From Vickermania ingenoplastis (lineage: Eukaryota; Euglenozoa; Kinetoplastea; Trypanosomatida; Trypanosomatidae), in NCBI GenBank assembly GCA_010157825.1, contig VFSE01000281.1, positions 451,501 through 515,500 on the forward strand: DNA of 64,000 nucleotides, in the 5' to 3' direction. Made by a program: the position numbers and the translations under genes. The notes beneath the pieces were generated by a model that worked only from the letters and a program-made list of their open reading frames with translations, searched no databases and was not told the DNA's origin. This document shows positions 48,562-57,356 of the stretch, in pieces (position 1 is the first letter of the stretch; every line of letters starts with the position of its first letter).

Positions 48562-48988
48562 CAAGATGGGATGGGGGAAGGGAGTGGATGGGATGGGGTG
48601 AAGAGCTTCGTTTTTTTTGTTTTTTTTTTGCTTTTATTTTCCTTCCTGTGGTGGGGGGCCGAAAACTGAGAAACCAACAACAACAACAACGGCGAATAAG
48701 AACACAGACAGAGAGAGAGAGAGAGAGAGAAGTAAATAAGTATAGCTGTTTCTGTGTCGCTCACAGTAAAGAAACTACGTGCGTTCTTCTCGTAGTGGCA
48801 CTGGCGGAGACATACAACACTTCTCTAGTAAGTACACGGTATGCGCGCACATAAAAGTGAACCCACAGCGCTTGTTCCAAGGGCATACCCCCCATAGATG
48901 ATGCCGTGATAGGGCCGTCAAGGGGGCAGTGTCCGACTGCGACTTTCATCATGAAATGACAGCATATGTTTTGGAGGCGATCTGGAGG
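48562..48988. other. Intergenic region
   Basis: T-rich runs (48610-48640), a (CAA)n run (48677-48690) and a (GA)n run (48710-48731). No gene. Confidence 0.65.
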
Positions 48989-49642
48989 CTACGACGCGGC
49001 AGAGGTGAGGTTAGGCCGGCAGAAGCCGGTGTTGTACTGGAGGCACTGACTGAGGAAGCGGTGGAGCATGAGCGCCTCCGCCGGGTCGAAGGGCACTTCC
49101 CACTCTGTGGTGTTCGGCTGCTGCTCGGCCTGCGACTGCTGTGATGTGGAGCAGCGGAGGACGAAGTGGTGCGGCCCCGCTGCCTCGTTCGCTTCGAAGG
49201 CTGCCGTCGTGAGACGTAGCTGGATGTCCGCGTGCTTCGACTTCCCCTCCAGCACGCTCAGCAGGCGAGCCACGTACACGGGGGGCAGCGCGACGGAGAC
49301 GGTCCGCTGGGCCCTGTTTGCCCTTGGGGTTGCCGGGGTGACGATTCCGCTCTGCGTGTAGTAGTCGAGCAGCACATAGCTGTCTCGGTGAATGACGCGG
49401 AGCAGGTGCCCCTTGCTGATGTCGGTTTCATTCCAGTGGACCACGTCGAAGGCCGGAGGCAGGACCTGCTGCGGTGGGCGGCGCTGCTGTGACGGGCGAG
49501 AGGCAGAATTCGCCCCGGTTGCCGTTGTTGTCGTCCAACGACACGCGCCGGAGAGCGCTGCGACTGATGCTGGGGCGATGGCCCGGGTGTAGGGGCATGT
49601 GCATGCCCTGCGCCCCACAGCAAAGAAGGCGCGCCGAAACAT
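48989..49642 (-). CDS. MRP2: Mitochondrial RNA-binding protein 2 (gBP25), Whirly-like fold
   Basis: MRP2 forms a heterotetramer with MRP1 in the kinetoplast mitochondrion and anneals guide RNA to pre-mRNA during RNA editing. The protein has 217 residues. A basic N-terminus (MFRRAFFAVGRRACT) looks like a mitochondrial targeting peptide. From about residue 63 the Whirly-like domain begins with FDVVHWNETDISKGHLLRVI, then RDSYVLLDYY, SVALPPVYVARLLSVLEGK, and a C-terminal part with ALMLHRFLSQCLQYNTGF. These blocks agree closely with T. brucei MRP2 from memory. Whole and in frame. MRP1 is not in the window. Confidence 0.88.
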   Translation of the reverse strand: MFRRAFFAVGRRACTCPYTRAIAPASVAALSGACRWTTTTATGANSASRPSQQRRPPQQVLPPAFDVVHWNETDISKGHLLRVIHRDSYVLLDYYTQSGIVTPATPRANRAQRTVSVALPPVYVARLLSVLEGKSKHADIQLRLTTAAFEANEAAGPHHFVLRCSTSQQSQAEQQPNTTEWEVPFDPAEALMLHRFLSQCLQYNTGFCRPNLTSAAS

Positions 49643-50041
49643 TAATAAATAAAACAGAGGGTGGGGACGAGGACGCTTGGAGTAGCAGGGAGGGCACTCG
49701 CTCAGTGCGCTTCTAGGGCGATACTACTACGGACTCCACCGTTGAGGTTGGATAGAATTCAACAGAGGAGCGCGAAAAAAAAGAAAGAAAGAAAAAAAAA
49801 AAGAAAAACGGATGCACAGTCATCAGCTTCACCGTGGCACCATGACGGCGGCTCGATTATAGCACAAACGGGCATCCGACGCATCTACGCGGCTAGACGC
49901 TTTCATCGCTTTCTCTCGACTTTTTGCTGTGCCGACTGTGCTATACGGTCATAATTAAGCAATTGGTTAGGGTCCCACGTAGCCGCCCCCACTCACAGTC
50001 TCCTTTAACGCAGAACGGCTCTCTTGGGTCCGAGATGGGGC
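49643..50041. other. Intergenic region
   Basis: A-rich run 49776-49807 (minus-strand pyrimidine tract with AG toward the MRP2 start). No gene. Confidence 0.6.
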
Positions 50042-50509
50042 TTACCGCTGGCCAAAGCCCATCCAGTCCATCAGCTTCTCAAAAAGCATCGATAGCGCCG
50101 CGCCGCCGACCACGCCGCCCACAAGGCCGGGGTGGCGGTACGAACGCCAGCCGTACGCGCCGCCGAGCAGCCCACCGCTGATAGTCGGGTTCCACATGTC
50201 CTTTCTGCCGCGGCGCTTCTCCAGCGCCACTTCAATGCCGCCAAAGAGAAAGCCAAAAAAGGCGAAGTTGCCGCCGAGCCGGTGGGCGCTGCGAATGCCG
50301 TGCCGAAAGAAGTCTGCCGTGCCCATGCTCTGGGTCGCCGTCTCGGCGCTGATCATGGACCCAAATAGGGAGAAGCCAAAACCCATCACGTAGCCGCCAC
50401 CCACATTGAGCGCAGCGGTGCTGAGAGCGCTGTCCTTGGCGGTAGTCATCACCTTCGTCATCGGATCCGGCACTGGGGCCGGCTCCAGAAGGCACATGTA
50501 CACGGACAT
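50042..50509 (-). CDS. Tim17/Tim22/Tim23 family protein
   Basis: The family forms protein-conducting channels of the inner mitochondrial membrane. The protein has 155 residues with four Gly-rich hydrophobic segments, including NVGGGYVMGFGFSLFGSMI, GGNFAFFGFLFGGIEVALE, TISGGLLGGAYGWRSYR and LVGGVVGGAALSMLFEKLMD. The motif GGIEVALEKRRGRKDMWN matches the family's signature of Gly-hydrophobic helix followed by a basic loop. It looks more Tim22-like than the main trypanosomal Tim17. Trypanosomatids have a reduced, divergent TIM set, so subtype is uncertain. Whole and in frame from ATG 50509. Confidence 0.8.
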   Translation of the reverse strand: MSVYMCLLEPAPVPDPMTKVMTTAKDSALSTAALNVGGGYVMGFGFSLFGSMISAETATQSMGTADFFRHGIRSAHRLGGNFAFFGFLFGGIEVALEKRRGRKDMWNPTISGGLLGGAYGWRSYRHPGLVGGVVGGAALSMLFEKLMDWMGFGQR

Positions 50510-51009
50510 TGCTAGGTGATGCTTACTCCGAGAGTCGTATTAGTTTTTTTTTTTTTATATATAAAAATACCTTTTGGTTATAATGATTTATTATTGTTCT
50601 TTTTGATCGCGCTACTGCGGACCTGCTAGCTTCCATAGCAGCAGACAAGACAACGAGAGAAGACGGAGAGAAGTAGTGTGAAGATAGAGTCGCATCTCTG
50701 CCATGCCATTCCCTTCCATTACAGTGTGACCCGCCCCCGCCCCGTCGGTACTGCCAAAGAAGGGTGGCCAAAGCCCGAAGCGGCGGTCGGGGAAACACAA
50801 AGAGGCAGTAATCAATGCCTTTCAAATGCCGTGGCAGAGGTCCAGTTGTTGTGGTACGGATAGAGTACAGGGCATCGTGAGGGTCTGTCGGTGCTGCCGC
50901 CGCGCCGAGTGGCGGAGAACGGCACACACTCGACTCGACCCACGTGCAATATAACGAGCCCCTTAACTAGCTACAGCTGTAAGTGGCGGGAGCCGCGTCC
51001 CGCAGGAGC
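50510..51009. other. Intergenic region
   Basis: A T-run and AT-rich stretch lie at 50541-50570. No gene supported; a 134-codon minus frame through it is of uneven composition and looks like chance. Confidence 0.55.
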
Positions 51010-51474
51010 TTACATGGTGATCTCAGCCTTCTTCTCGAACACCACAAACTTCTGCTGCGACTCCTCGCCAAAAACGTCTACTCGGTAAATGCCAACGAAC
51101 TCGCTGTACCCCGAGAGAATACGTAGGCGCAGCTCGTGGATGTCCTTCCCGACGCCTTCCGGATCTAGCGCCACCACCACCTCCTGCGCAGCTTCGCTCT
51201 GCCCGTCCTTCTCCAGCACACACGAATGCAGCATCTGGTACGAACCGTCCTCGTTTCGGCGCTCCAGCTCTATGTTCTTGGCCTCGTTGAAGCGCAGGAC
51301 GACGCGCTGGATCTTTGCCGAGGCCGCGGCCGTCGTGAGAACGAGCTCGTGAGGAAAGCCGCCCGTTGTCACGGCGCAGGCTTTCTGGGCGCGAGGGTTC
51401 GTGAGTGCAGCGGGTGGAAGCTTCTCGTCGAGGAAGGTCGCGAAGGACACCTCCATGTTCACGAGGCCGGTCAT
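51010..51474 (-). CDS. IFT25-like protein (intraflagellar transport)
   Basis: IFT25 is a small beta-sandwich subunit of the IFT-B complex that partners IFT27. The protein has 154 residues. The stretch ALTNPRAQKACAVTTGGFPHELVLTTA resembles the IFT25/HSPB11 motif in which a NP-x-x-x region and TTG-FP-E are conserved. Two predicted strand-rich blocks follow (IQRVVLRFNEAKNIELERR; DIHELRLRILSGYSEFVGIYRVDVFG). No membrane segment. I start at the ATG at 51474 (MTGLVNMEV); another Met lies eight codons... further in. The match is short and diverged, so a related galactose-binding-like protein is possible. Confidence 0.6.
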   Translation of the reverse strand: MTGLVNMEVSFATFLDEKLPPAALTNPRAQKACAVTTGGFPHELVLTTAAASAKIQRVVLRFNEAKNIELERRNEDGSYQMLHSCVLEKDGQSEAAQEVVVALDPEGVGKDIHELRLRILSGYSEFVGIYRVDVFGEESQQKFVVFEKKAEITM

Positions 51475-51856
51475 GGCGTCAGCGAAACAAATAGGCAAAT
51501 CAATCTAAAAAAGAGCCACGGAGCGGAGCTGCGCAGCGCTGATACACAAACCTCGGTTCACTATGAGGAAGGCCGTAACTATAGAGAGTGTGTGGAGGAG
51601 TATGCGCACAACAGTTCTAACAGTTATAACATACAAGAAGAAATGACGGGGCAGCAGAGCAAAGCAGAGATGAGCTCATAGAAGAAGGATAGAAAGGAGA
51701 ACCAGCAGCCCCCGCGACTGCACGGCATCCACCAACGGAGCCTTGGACACCAAGAGAGAGAGAGAGAGAGAGATCAAAGTGCTTTAAGCGTAGAGTTTTC
51801 TGTGTGCGTCTGGTGGAGGTTCCCCACGACCCACCTGAAAAAGCGGAGGGGTGGCC
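51475..51856. other. Intergenic region
   Basis: A (GA)n run at 51751-51773 lies at the start of the next gene's 3' UTR. No gene. Confidence 0.65.
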
Positions 51857-52675
51857 TCACTCCTTGCGCCGGCGTTTCTGGCGCGGACCGAGGTTCCACT
51901 CGCGTGATTCCCGCAGCACACCGCTGGACTGATTCAGGTCGTGCGCCTCGACATCCCACTGGCTGCGCTGTCCGCGGCGCCTCTCCCTGACCTGCATCAC
52001 CTTCGCATCTGCCGCCACCTCGCGCTTCACCTTGCGGATTGTCTTGTTGAACACCTGCAGCGTACCGGCCGACATGTCGTAGCGCCCGGACTGCTTCAAC
52101 GGCGTGGGGTCGCCGACGCGGCGGAGGAGGTGTGCGCGCTTGAGCTGCCGCCGCTGAAAGAGTCGAACACGCTTGTCCTTGAGGGCATGCAGCGCGCTGC
52201 CCTCGCTGTAATCCACCACCTCACCGCGCGTTTCTCGCTCCGTCTCGGCGCGCTGCCGCAGTCGCTTCTTCTCTTGCGACACCTCTGCGAGGCGCTGGGC
52301 GTACGGAATGGCGGTCTGGCTAACACACAAGCTGCTACCCTCCTGCCTTGTGCGCACATTCGTAGGCCGCCGGCCGCCGATGCGTTCGAATTGCCGCCAG
52401 GATTCCTCGATGCGTTCTTCCATTGTTGCGTCTTCCTTGTGCAATGCGGCCGTGCGAGAGTAAAGGTCCTGCAGCGAGTCGTTGATCTTCTGATGGTGAA
52501 CGAGGAGGTCGCGGTGATCCGCCCGCTCCTTCGACGTATTCGCCTTGAAAGTGGCGGCGGACTCGGTGTACTCGTTCAGGTGCAATCCGCGGTGGAGAGA
52601 CCGCGGGAGATTGTTCTTGTCCTTTTGACGCTTGGCGAGCGCCTCCCGCGTTCCGCGGCTGTAGAGTGGCGGCAT
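51857..52675 (-). CDS. Hypothetical basic protein, 272 residues
   Basis: I do not recognise it. The protein is very basic and charged. From about residue 28 (RSLHRGLHLNEYTESAATFK) it looks like a long helical or partly disordered chain, with a coiled-coil-like stretch (QRLAEVSQEKKRLRQRAE) and a Lys/Arg-rich tail ending RQKRRRKE. The ATG at 52675 (MPPLYSRGT) is the first after a CT-rich tract and AG near 52690. The composition fits a nucleolar or cytoskeletal protein, which the sequence does not decide. Confidence 0.65.
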   Translation of the reverse strand: MPPLYSRGTREALAKRQKDKNNLPRSLHRGLHLNEYTESAATFKANTSKERADHRDLLVHHQKINDSLQDLYSRTAALHKEDATMEERIEESWRQFERIGGRRPTNVRTRQEGSSLCVSQTAIPYAQRLAEVSQEKKRLRQRAETERETRGEVVDYSEGSALHALKDKRVRLFQRRQLKRAHLLRRVGDPTPLKQSGRYDMSAGTLQVFNKTIRKVKREVAADAKVMQVRERRRGQRSQWDVEAHDLNQSSGVLRESREWNLGPRQKRRRKE

Positions 52676-53095
52676 GCCGTCCGGGCCAGCGACTGAGGCG
52701 ACTGGGAAGATGGAGGGGAAGGGCAATTACAACGTTATGGCGTGCCACAATGGTCCAATGGTACGAGTGGGCTAGAGAGAGACATTCAACGTGAAAAAGA
52801 GTGGAATGAGAGAGCAGAAGTGATTAGGCGATGGATCACCAACAGCATTTCATGACACAAGGCGAGGGTGGCTCCAGTAGAAAAAGCCGGCAGAGATGTT
52901 AAGGCGGGTCAGGGCTCGCGAGCCGGCAGAGGTTTACCAACAACAGGTAGGTACGGTGCGGTACAACGGCGCCACCACAGAATCTTGTTGTCTGCGTGGC
53001 GGAGGAAGGACTAGAAGAATGTCGAAACCCCTCGCCTGTCTCCCTTGGGTGATGGCCGGACAGCCTCGCCGCCCGCTCTCCCTCCTTTGGGCCCC
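52676..53095. other. Intergenic region
   Basis: No repeat or gene noted. Confidence 0.5.
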
Positions 53096-54742
53096 TCACG
53101 GCCGGATACCATAGTTCAGACCCAGAATTAAGCTCATGAGCCCAACCATCACCACGATGGGGATCCAGAACATTTCCCACAGTGCGCGGAGGAGGGAGGG
53201 CGACTCAAAGATGGCCGAATAGCCACTGTGGCCCTTCTCCTCGCGGAACTTTCGCGGGTCCTCGCAGATCGTCAGCAGCGCCGACGCGGCGCCGCTGGCA
53301 GCGTACGTATCCACGTAGTTGGCGAAGTCCGAGAAAATAATGTACGCGTCATCCAATGCGGCGGTGCGAAACTTATTCTTCTCCCGAAGGCGCCGGAGCT
53401 CCTCTGGAGGAAGGTCCTGCCCGGTCTTCCGGTCGATCTCACCCATGTCGATGCGGCGCAGCAGCTTCACGTTCTCCATCGCGTTTAGGGCGGCGGTGGT
53501 GAGCGGAAGGGCGAGCCATTCATCTTCGGACCCGCTGCGCTGCAGAGAACTCATGAGGGACTTCTGAAGGTCCATGAGGTGCCGGTCCGCCGCGTAGGTG
53601 CGCTTCGCAAGATTCGCATCGATGGCGGTCTGCACCGCCGGCGTGAAAATGTCCCGCATAAAACTGGCCCACGATGGATCGTTTTTGAACTTGATCTTGT
53701 AGCACAGCAACGTGCAGATCTGGTGATAGGCGCTGTCATGCGTGAGGCGGTGGGCGATGTTGAAGCCGCGGCCACTTTCGGCGGGATCCTGCGGGTCGAG
53801 GGTGGCGATCTCCTGCACCACCGAGGGCCTCTGGGCGAAGCAGAAGAGCGGCGCTGCGATGCGGTCTGGGGAGGGCTGCGTCTTGTTGACGTGGTACTGC
53901 ACGTAGTACTCGAACCAGAGATCCAGCACGGTCACCCGTGTGCCGGCCTCCGCCTTGAGACCTGGTGGGCGCAGCGTGCGCCACAAAGACTGACGCAGCT
54001 CCGGCACCTCAATCTCACCTCCAGGAAACGTTGGACCGACAGCCTTCCGCTTTGGGGTCGCGCCGGCCTCGGCGTTCTCTCCGTCGCCTCCCTCCTCCTT
54101 CTCCTCTGTCTTCGGCGCCTCTTCGAGCCACTCCATCACGACTTGCTCCGCGGCAGTGGCGGTGAACTTGCGCTCAATGCGAGGGAAGGTGCGCAGCAGG
54201 TGCCGCGACATGTCCCCGGGCTGCAGCTCCTCGTGCAGCAGCAGCGCGGTGTTCACAAAGGCAAGAGCCTGGGCAAACTCTAACACCACAAGGATCGGCT
54301 TCGGCGGCTGCCAGTTCCGCTTGCGTTCCCCATCCTCGTCACCCCGCCGCATCAGCTCCGGCGGGGGGTACACGAGCGACAGGTGAGCACAGAGATAGCA
54401 GCCTTCCCCGGCCTCACCGTCTGCGAAGGTGACGCTGCCCATGCCCCGGTCCGCGTCGTAGGCGAAATTTTCGATCACTCCATATTTCTGAAAGAAATCG
54501 TAAACGAAGGACTGCGGGAACGGAACGACGCTCTCGTCAATGGTGCGGGTTCCGTTCGGGCCCTCCTTTATCCGTCGTGGGAACCCGGCAAAGAACAGCT
54601 CCTTGTATGCACTCATAATGTTCTCCACCGAGTGTGTTCGGAGCGACCGCCACTGGTCGTACTGCTCGCGTGGCCCCGACTTCTCCTTGCCCGCCCGCCG
54701 CGCCGCAATGGCATCGCGGTCGACGCCAGGTTCGATTTCCAT
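53096..54742 (-). CDS. Hypothetical tail-anchored protein, 548 residues
   Basis: The protein begins MEIEPGVDRDAIAARRAGK and ends in a hydrophobic anchor (about 520-543, MFWIPIVVMVGLMSLILGLNY) followed by GIRP. The middle is acidic and helical, with patches such as PREQYDQWRSLRTHSVENIM and an acidic insert (EEKEEGGDGENAEAG). No family recognised. I use the ATG at 54742: the frame continues upstream without reason other than a pyrimidine-tract peptide, and an AG (at about 54772) precedes the ATG. The short lumenal tail suggests an ER or mitochondrial outer-membrane protein facing the cytosol. Confidence 0.7.
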   Translation of the reverse strand: MEIEPGVDRDAIAARRAGKEKSGPREQYDQWRSLRTHSVENIMSAYKELFFAGFPRRIKEGPNGTRTIDESVVPFPQSFVYDFFQKYGVIENFAYDADRGMGSVTFADGEAGEGCYLCAHLSLVYPPPELMRRGDEDGERKRNWQPPKPILVVLEFAQALAFVNTALLLHEELQPGDMSRHLLRTFPRIERKFTATAAEQVVMEWLEEAPKTEEKEEGGDGENAEAGATPKRKAVGPTFPGGEIEVPELRQSLWRTLRPPGLKAEAGTRVTVLDLWFEYYVQYHVNKTQPSPDRIAAPLFCFAQRPSVVQEIATLDPQDPAESGRGFNIAHRLTHDSAYHQICTLLCYKIKFKNDPSWASFMRDIFTPAVQTAIDANLAKRTYAADRHLMDLQKSLMSSLQRSGSEDEWLALPLTTAALNAMENVKLLRRIDMGEIDRKTGQDLPPEELRRLREKNKFRTAALDDAYIIFSDFANYVDTYAASGAASALLTICEDPRKFREEKGHSGYSAIFESPSLLRALWEMFWIPIVVMVGLMSLILGLNYGIRP

Positions 54743-55173
54743 TTCCACCGCGCCGAGCTCCAATTCGTGTTCTACTATCAAGAGAACGAGGCAAAAACGA
54801 AAGAAGAAGAAGATAATATGGGAACAAAGAGGAGCAGCACGGCTAAACACAGACACGGAAGGGTTTTGGTGCAGGCAAAGGCAAAGAGGTGCGCTACGGC
54901 CCCGGGGCTCGGCGCGTATCCCTTCCCACTGGACATGCTACAGTAGCCACACCACAAAACGAAATTTCGCCTCTCCAGTTGAGTTGAAAATCCATAGGAC
55001 CATTTCCATACGCCCCATCAGAAAGTGGAGGCCGGGCAGGGGTACCGCCCTATAATGGTCACAGACACTAGTCCCCTCACACACACACACACACACAGAC
55101 ACACTCGGCGGCCCTTTGGTTAACCGCGACCCAAATAGGTGTTGTGGTGCGTCGCTGCCGCTGCGCATCTCTG
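54743..55173. other. Intergenic region
   Basis: Contains the splice signal listed separately, a (CA)n run at 55080-55097 and no gene. Confidence 0.6.
54772..54815 (-). promoter_or_regulatory. Predicted pyrimidine tract and splice acceptor of the tail-anchored protein gene
   Basis: Minus-strand run cttcttcttctttcg followed by an AG near 54772, 30 bases before the ATG at 54742. It rules out the longer N-terminus that the open frame would allow. Confidence 0.6.
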
Positions 55174-55704
55174 TTAGTACCCCTTGGGGTCGTTGTGATC
55201 GGCGAGCCGCATTTCCTCCTCGAGGTGCTTGAGCTCATCCTCCGTCCAATCCATGCGCATGTTGAGGAAGTTGCGGATCTCTTTCGCCCCCTCCATCGCC
55301 GATGGCGCGGCGTTGGCGATCTCGTCGATCTTGGCGCTGAAGTACACGGCGCACACGTCCTTGAGCGTATCGAAGCCGAGCTCGAAGGCGGCGTCGTAGA
55401 GGGCCACGAGCCATTGCCCTTCCTCCGCCGCCTTTAACATGGCGCGGATCTCCGGGGTGAGGTTGTCGATTGCCCGGACGTGCAGCGGGCTCTCGTGGAA
55501 GAGCGTGGCGTACCTCTGAATGGCGTCGAGGACGACCTTGTCACAGCTCATGGGGAGCTGCGTGGCCGCGTTGTCACCCGGTGCAGTATCGGCCGGCTTG
55601 AGCTGGTGGGTCTGGTTGACGACGCTGAACTGAGAGAGGGCGACGTCGAGGCTGATGCGAACCCGCTCGCTTTCGTTTTTCTCATTAAACAGCTCGACGG
55701 ACAT
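55174..55704 (-). CDS. SKP1-like protein
   Basis: SKP1 links F-box proteins to cullin-1 in SCF ubiquitin ligases. The protein has 176 residues from the ATG at 55704. The N-terminal BTB-like part contains VRISLDVALSQFSVV, LPMSCDKVVLDAIQRYATLF. The C-terminal SKP1 dimerisation/F-box binding part carries LVALYDAAFELGFDTLKDV and the characteristic tail KEIRNFLNMRMDWTEDELKH. A longer non-ATG start in frame is disregarded. Whole and in frame. Confidence 0.85.
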   Translation of the reverse strand: MSVELFNEKNESERVRISLDVALSQFSVVNQTHQLKPADTAPGDNAATQLPMSCDKVVLDAIQRYATLFHESPLHVRAIDNLTPEIRAMLKAAEEGQWLVALYDAAFELGFDTLKDVCAVYFSAKIDEIANAAPSAMEGAKEIRNFLNMRMDWTEDELKHLEEEMRLADHNDPKGY

Positions 55705-55926
55705 TTGGCACAAATTCAATACTTGAGAGGGTGACAGCAAGTTGGCGCGATGCAGCGGATGATGGCTAGGGAAACAACAACAACAAGAAGAAGAGACAAG
55801 AACGCACAGACTCCAGTAAAAAACGCGAAATGAATAATGTAAACACTAGAAATACAAAGGCCCGGGAGGTTTATGCACTCGCCCCGCCCCCCTTGTTGTG
55901 GGTGTGTGACAGGTTTCAACGTGTGC
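55705..55926. other. Intergenic region
   Basis: Minus-strand pyrimidine runs near 55770-55800. No gene. Confidence 0.55.
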
Positions 55927-57075
55927 CTACGACGCGACACCGAGCAAAGGTGCCGCCGCCGCTCCATCTAGCCCGAGACCGTCCACCTCGTCGCTTCCCG
56001 CCCCAGGGGTACGCCACGTCAGCTCCCCGCAACGCAGCCGAGCCTCTGCGATGCCCAATGGGGCCATGTGAAGTGCAGGCCCCTCGGCCGGCACCGGCGT
56101 CTGGCCCATCTCAAGGCGATGTAGAGTAAGAACCGCGGCAACCAGAGGTCTCACTTCCGTCGCGGGCTCCTGCTGCTCCTCCCGACGCCGTTTCCGCTGC
56201 GAAACGCTGCCGTGAGACAAGCGCCCACCCCTGAGACACGGGGCCCTAGCTCCAGACAGCGCCACGCCCGTCAAGCAACCGATTCGCAGCAGACGCGGCT
56301 GGAAGGCCTCCGCCTCCGCCTCCGCCTCCGCCTCCGCCTCTTGCTGCAGCCGTTCAACGTAGCGCGACATCACGCGGGCCAGCAGCGAGCCCGTAGGCGT
56401 GCGTTTCGGCGCGCAGGCCTCGCACACGGCGCTGGCGGCCAGATACAGCAGGACGCCGGGGAGGCCGTTCCTTTCCCCTCCACACAGCGGCTCCAGCCGC
56501 TGGGCCAGCTGCTCCCCGTTCAGCGCCGTCTCGTCGTCGGCATTCACCATCTCTGCGAAGCGCCGCACGACGTCTGCCGGCCCGACCGCCGGCTCTGCCG
56601 CGCAGTGCAGCGCGTAGATGGCGCCGCACCAGGCGTAGAGCGGCAGGCGGCAGGCGAGGCGGCGCAGTGCGGGCTGCAGCGCACCGGTGCTCTCCAGCGG
56701 ATACGCCGCGACGAGCTCGTGGGACCGCCGCCCCGTCGATCGCTGGAGAGCATTTTGTGTGCGCGGCGGCTCTGGAAAGAGACGAGATAGCCGTCGCGGG
56801 CAGTCGTCAAAGAAAGGCGAGGGACTGGCTTCTTTCGCCTCCGCCTCCTCCTCCGCCCCCGGCCCCGCCGGCGCTGCGGTCACCTCCGCCACGGGCTGGG
56901 CAATGCTGGTCATCAACGAGATCCACTGCGGGAGGACAGCAGCGAGAAGCCGCAGGGTATTGCCGTCGAGGTCTTCGAGGCGCCCCCCCTGTGCCTCGGC
57001 CTCGGTGCTGCGGGTGAGCCGCTGCAGGAAGGCGCTGCAGAATGTTTCCCCGAAGGGGAGCGGGAACGCACTCAT
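55927..57075 (-). CDS. Hypothetical protein, 382 residues, with (Glu-Ala)n run
   Basis: I do not recognise it. The protein is Ala-, Leu- and Glu-rich, with a run QEAEAEAEAEAEAFQ encoded by a (CTCCGC)n-type repeat at about 56308-56342. Cys and His occur scattered (LCGGERNG; CEACAPKR) but no clear zinc motif. The ATG at 57075 is the first after an (AG)-poor spacer. Coding bias matches its neighbours. Confidence 0.6.
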   Translation of the reverse strand: MSAFPLPFGETFCSAFLQRLTRSTEAEAQGGRLEDLDGNTLRLLAAVLPQWISLMTSIAQPVAEVTAAPAGPGAEEEAEAKEASPSPFFDDCPRRLSRLFPEPPRTQNALQRSTGRRSHELVAAYPLESTGALQPALRRLACRLPLYAWCGAIYALHCAAEPAVGPADVVRRFAEMVNADDETALNGEQLAQRLEPLCGGERNGLPGVLLYLAASAVCEACAPKRTPTGSLLARVMSRYVERLQQEAEAEAEAEAEAFQPRLLRIGCLTGVALSGARAPCLRGGRLSHGSVSQRKRRREEQQEPATEVRPLVAAVLTLHRLEMGQTPVPAEGPALHMAPLGIAEARLRCGELTWRTPGAGSDEVDGLGLDGAAAAPLLGVAS

Positions 57076-57356
57076 GAGATTGTCAAGCCCGTGCGTTAGG
57101 GCTTAGGGTTAGGTGCTTTAACTAGCGCACTCTATGGCCGAACGATATACGATGCGATGGGCCCTTGGCTTCAGGCGCCTGGCTGCAAGACCTTGAGCTG
57201 CAAGGAATAGAAGAGGCGGAGGGGCAGAGGATGATCAGAAAAACGCATGTACAACAGCGGCGGATGGCCGTCCTGCCCTTCGCCTCGGTAAAGTACAATC
57301 CATGAGGATCACTGATGCTTGTGTGTGTGTGTGTGTGTGTGCGCCTCACCGGCCCC
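57076..57356. other. Intergenic region
   Basis: A (GT)n run lies at 57319-57341. No gene. Confidence 0.65.

Noticed and set aside
50523-50927. Minus-strand frame of 134 codons between IFT25-like and Tim17-family genes
   Set aside because: Uneven composition, begins without an ATG-like context and ends in an A/T run.
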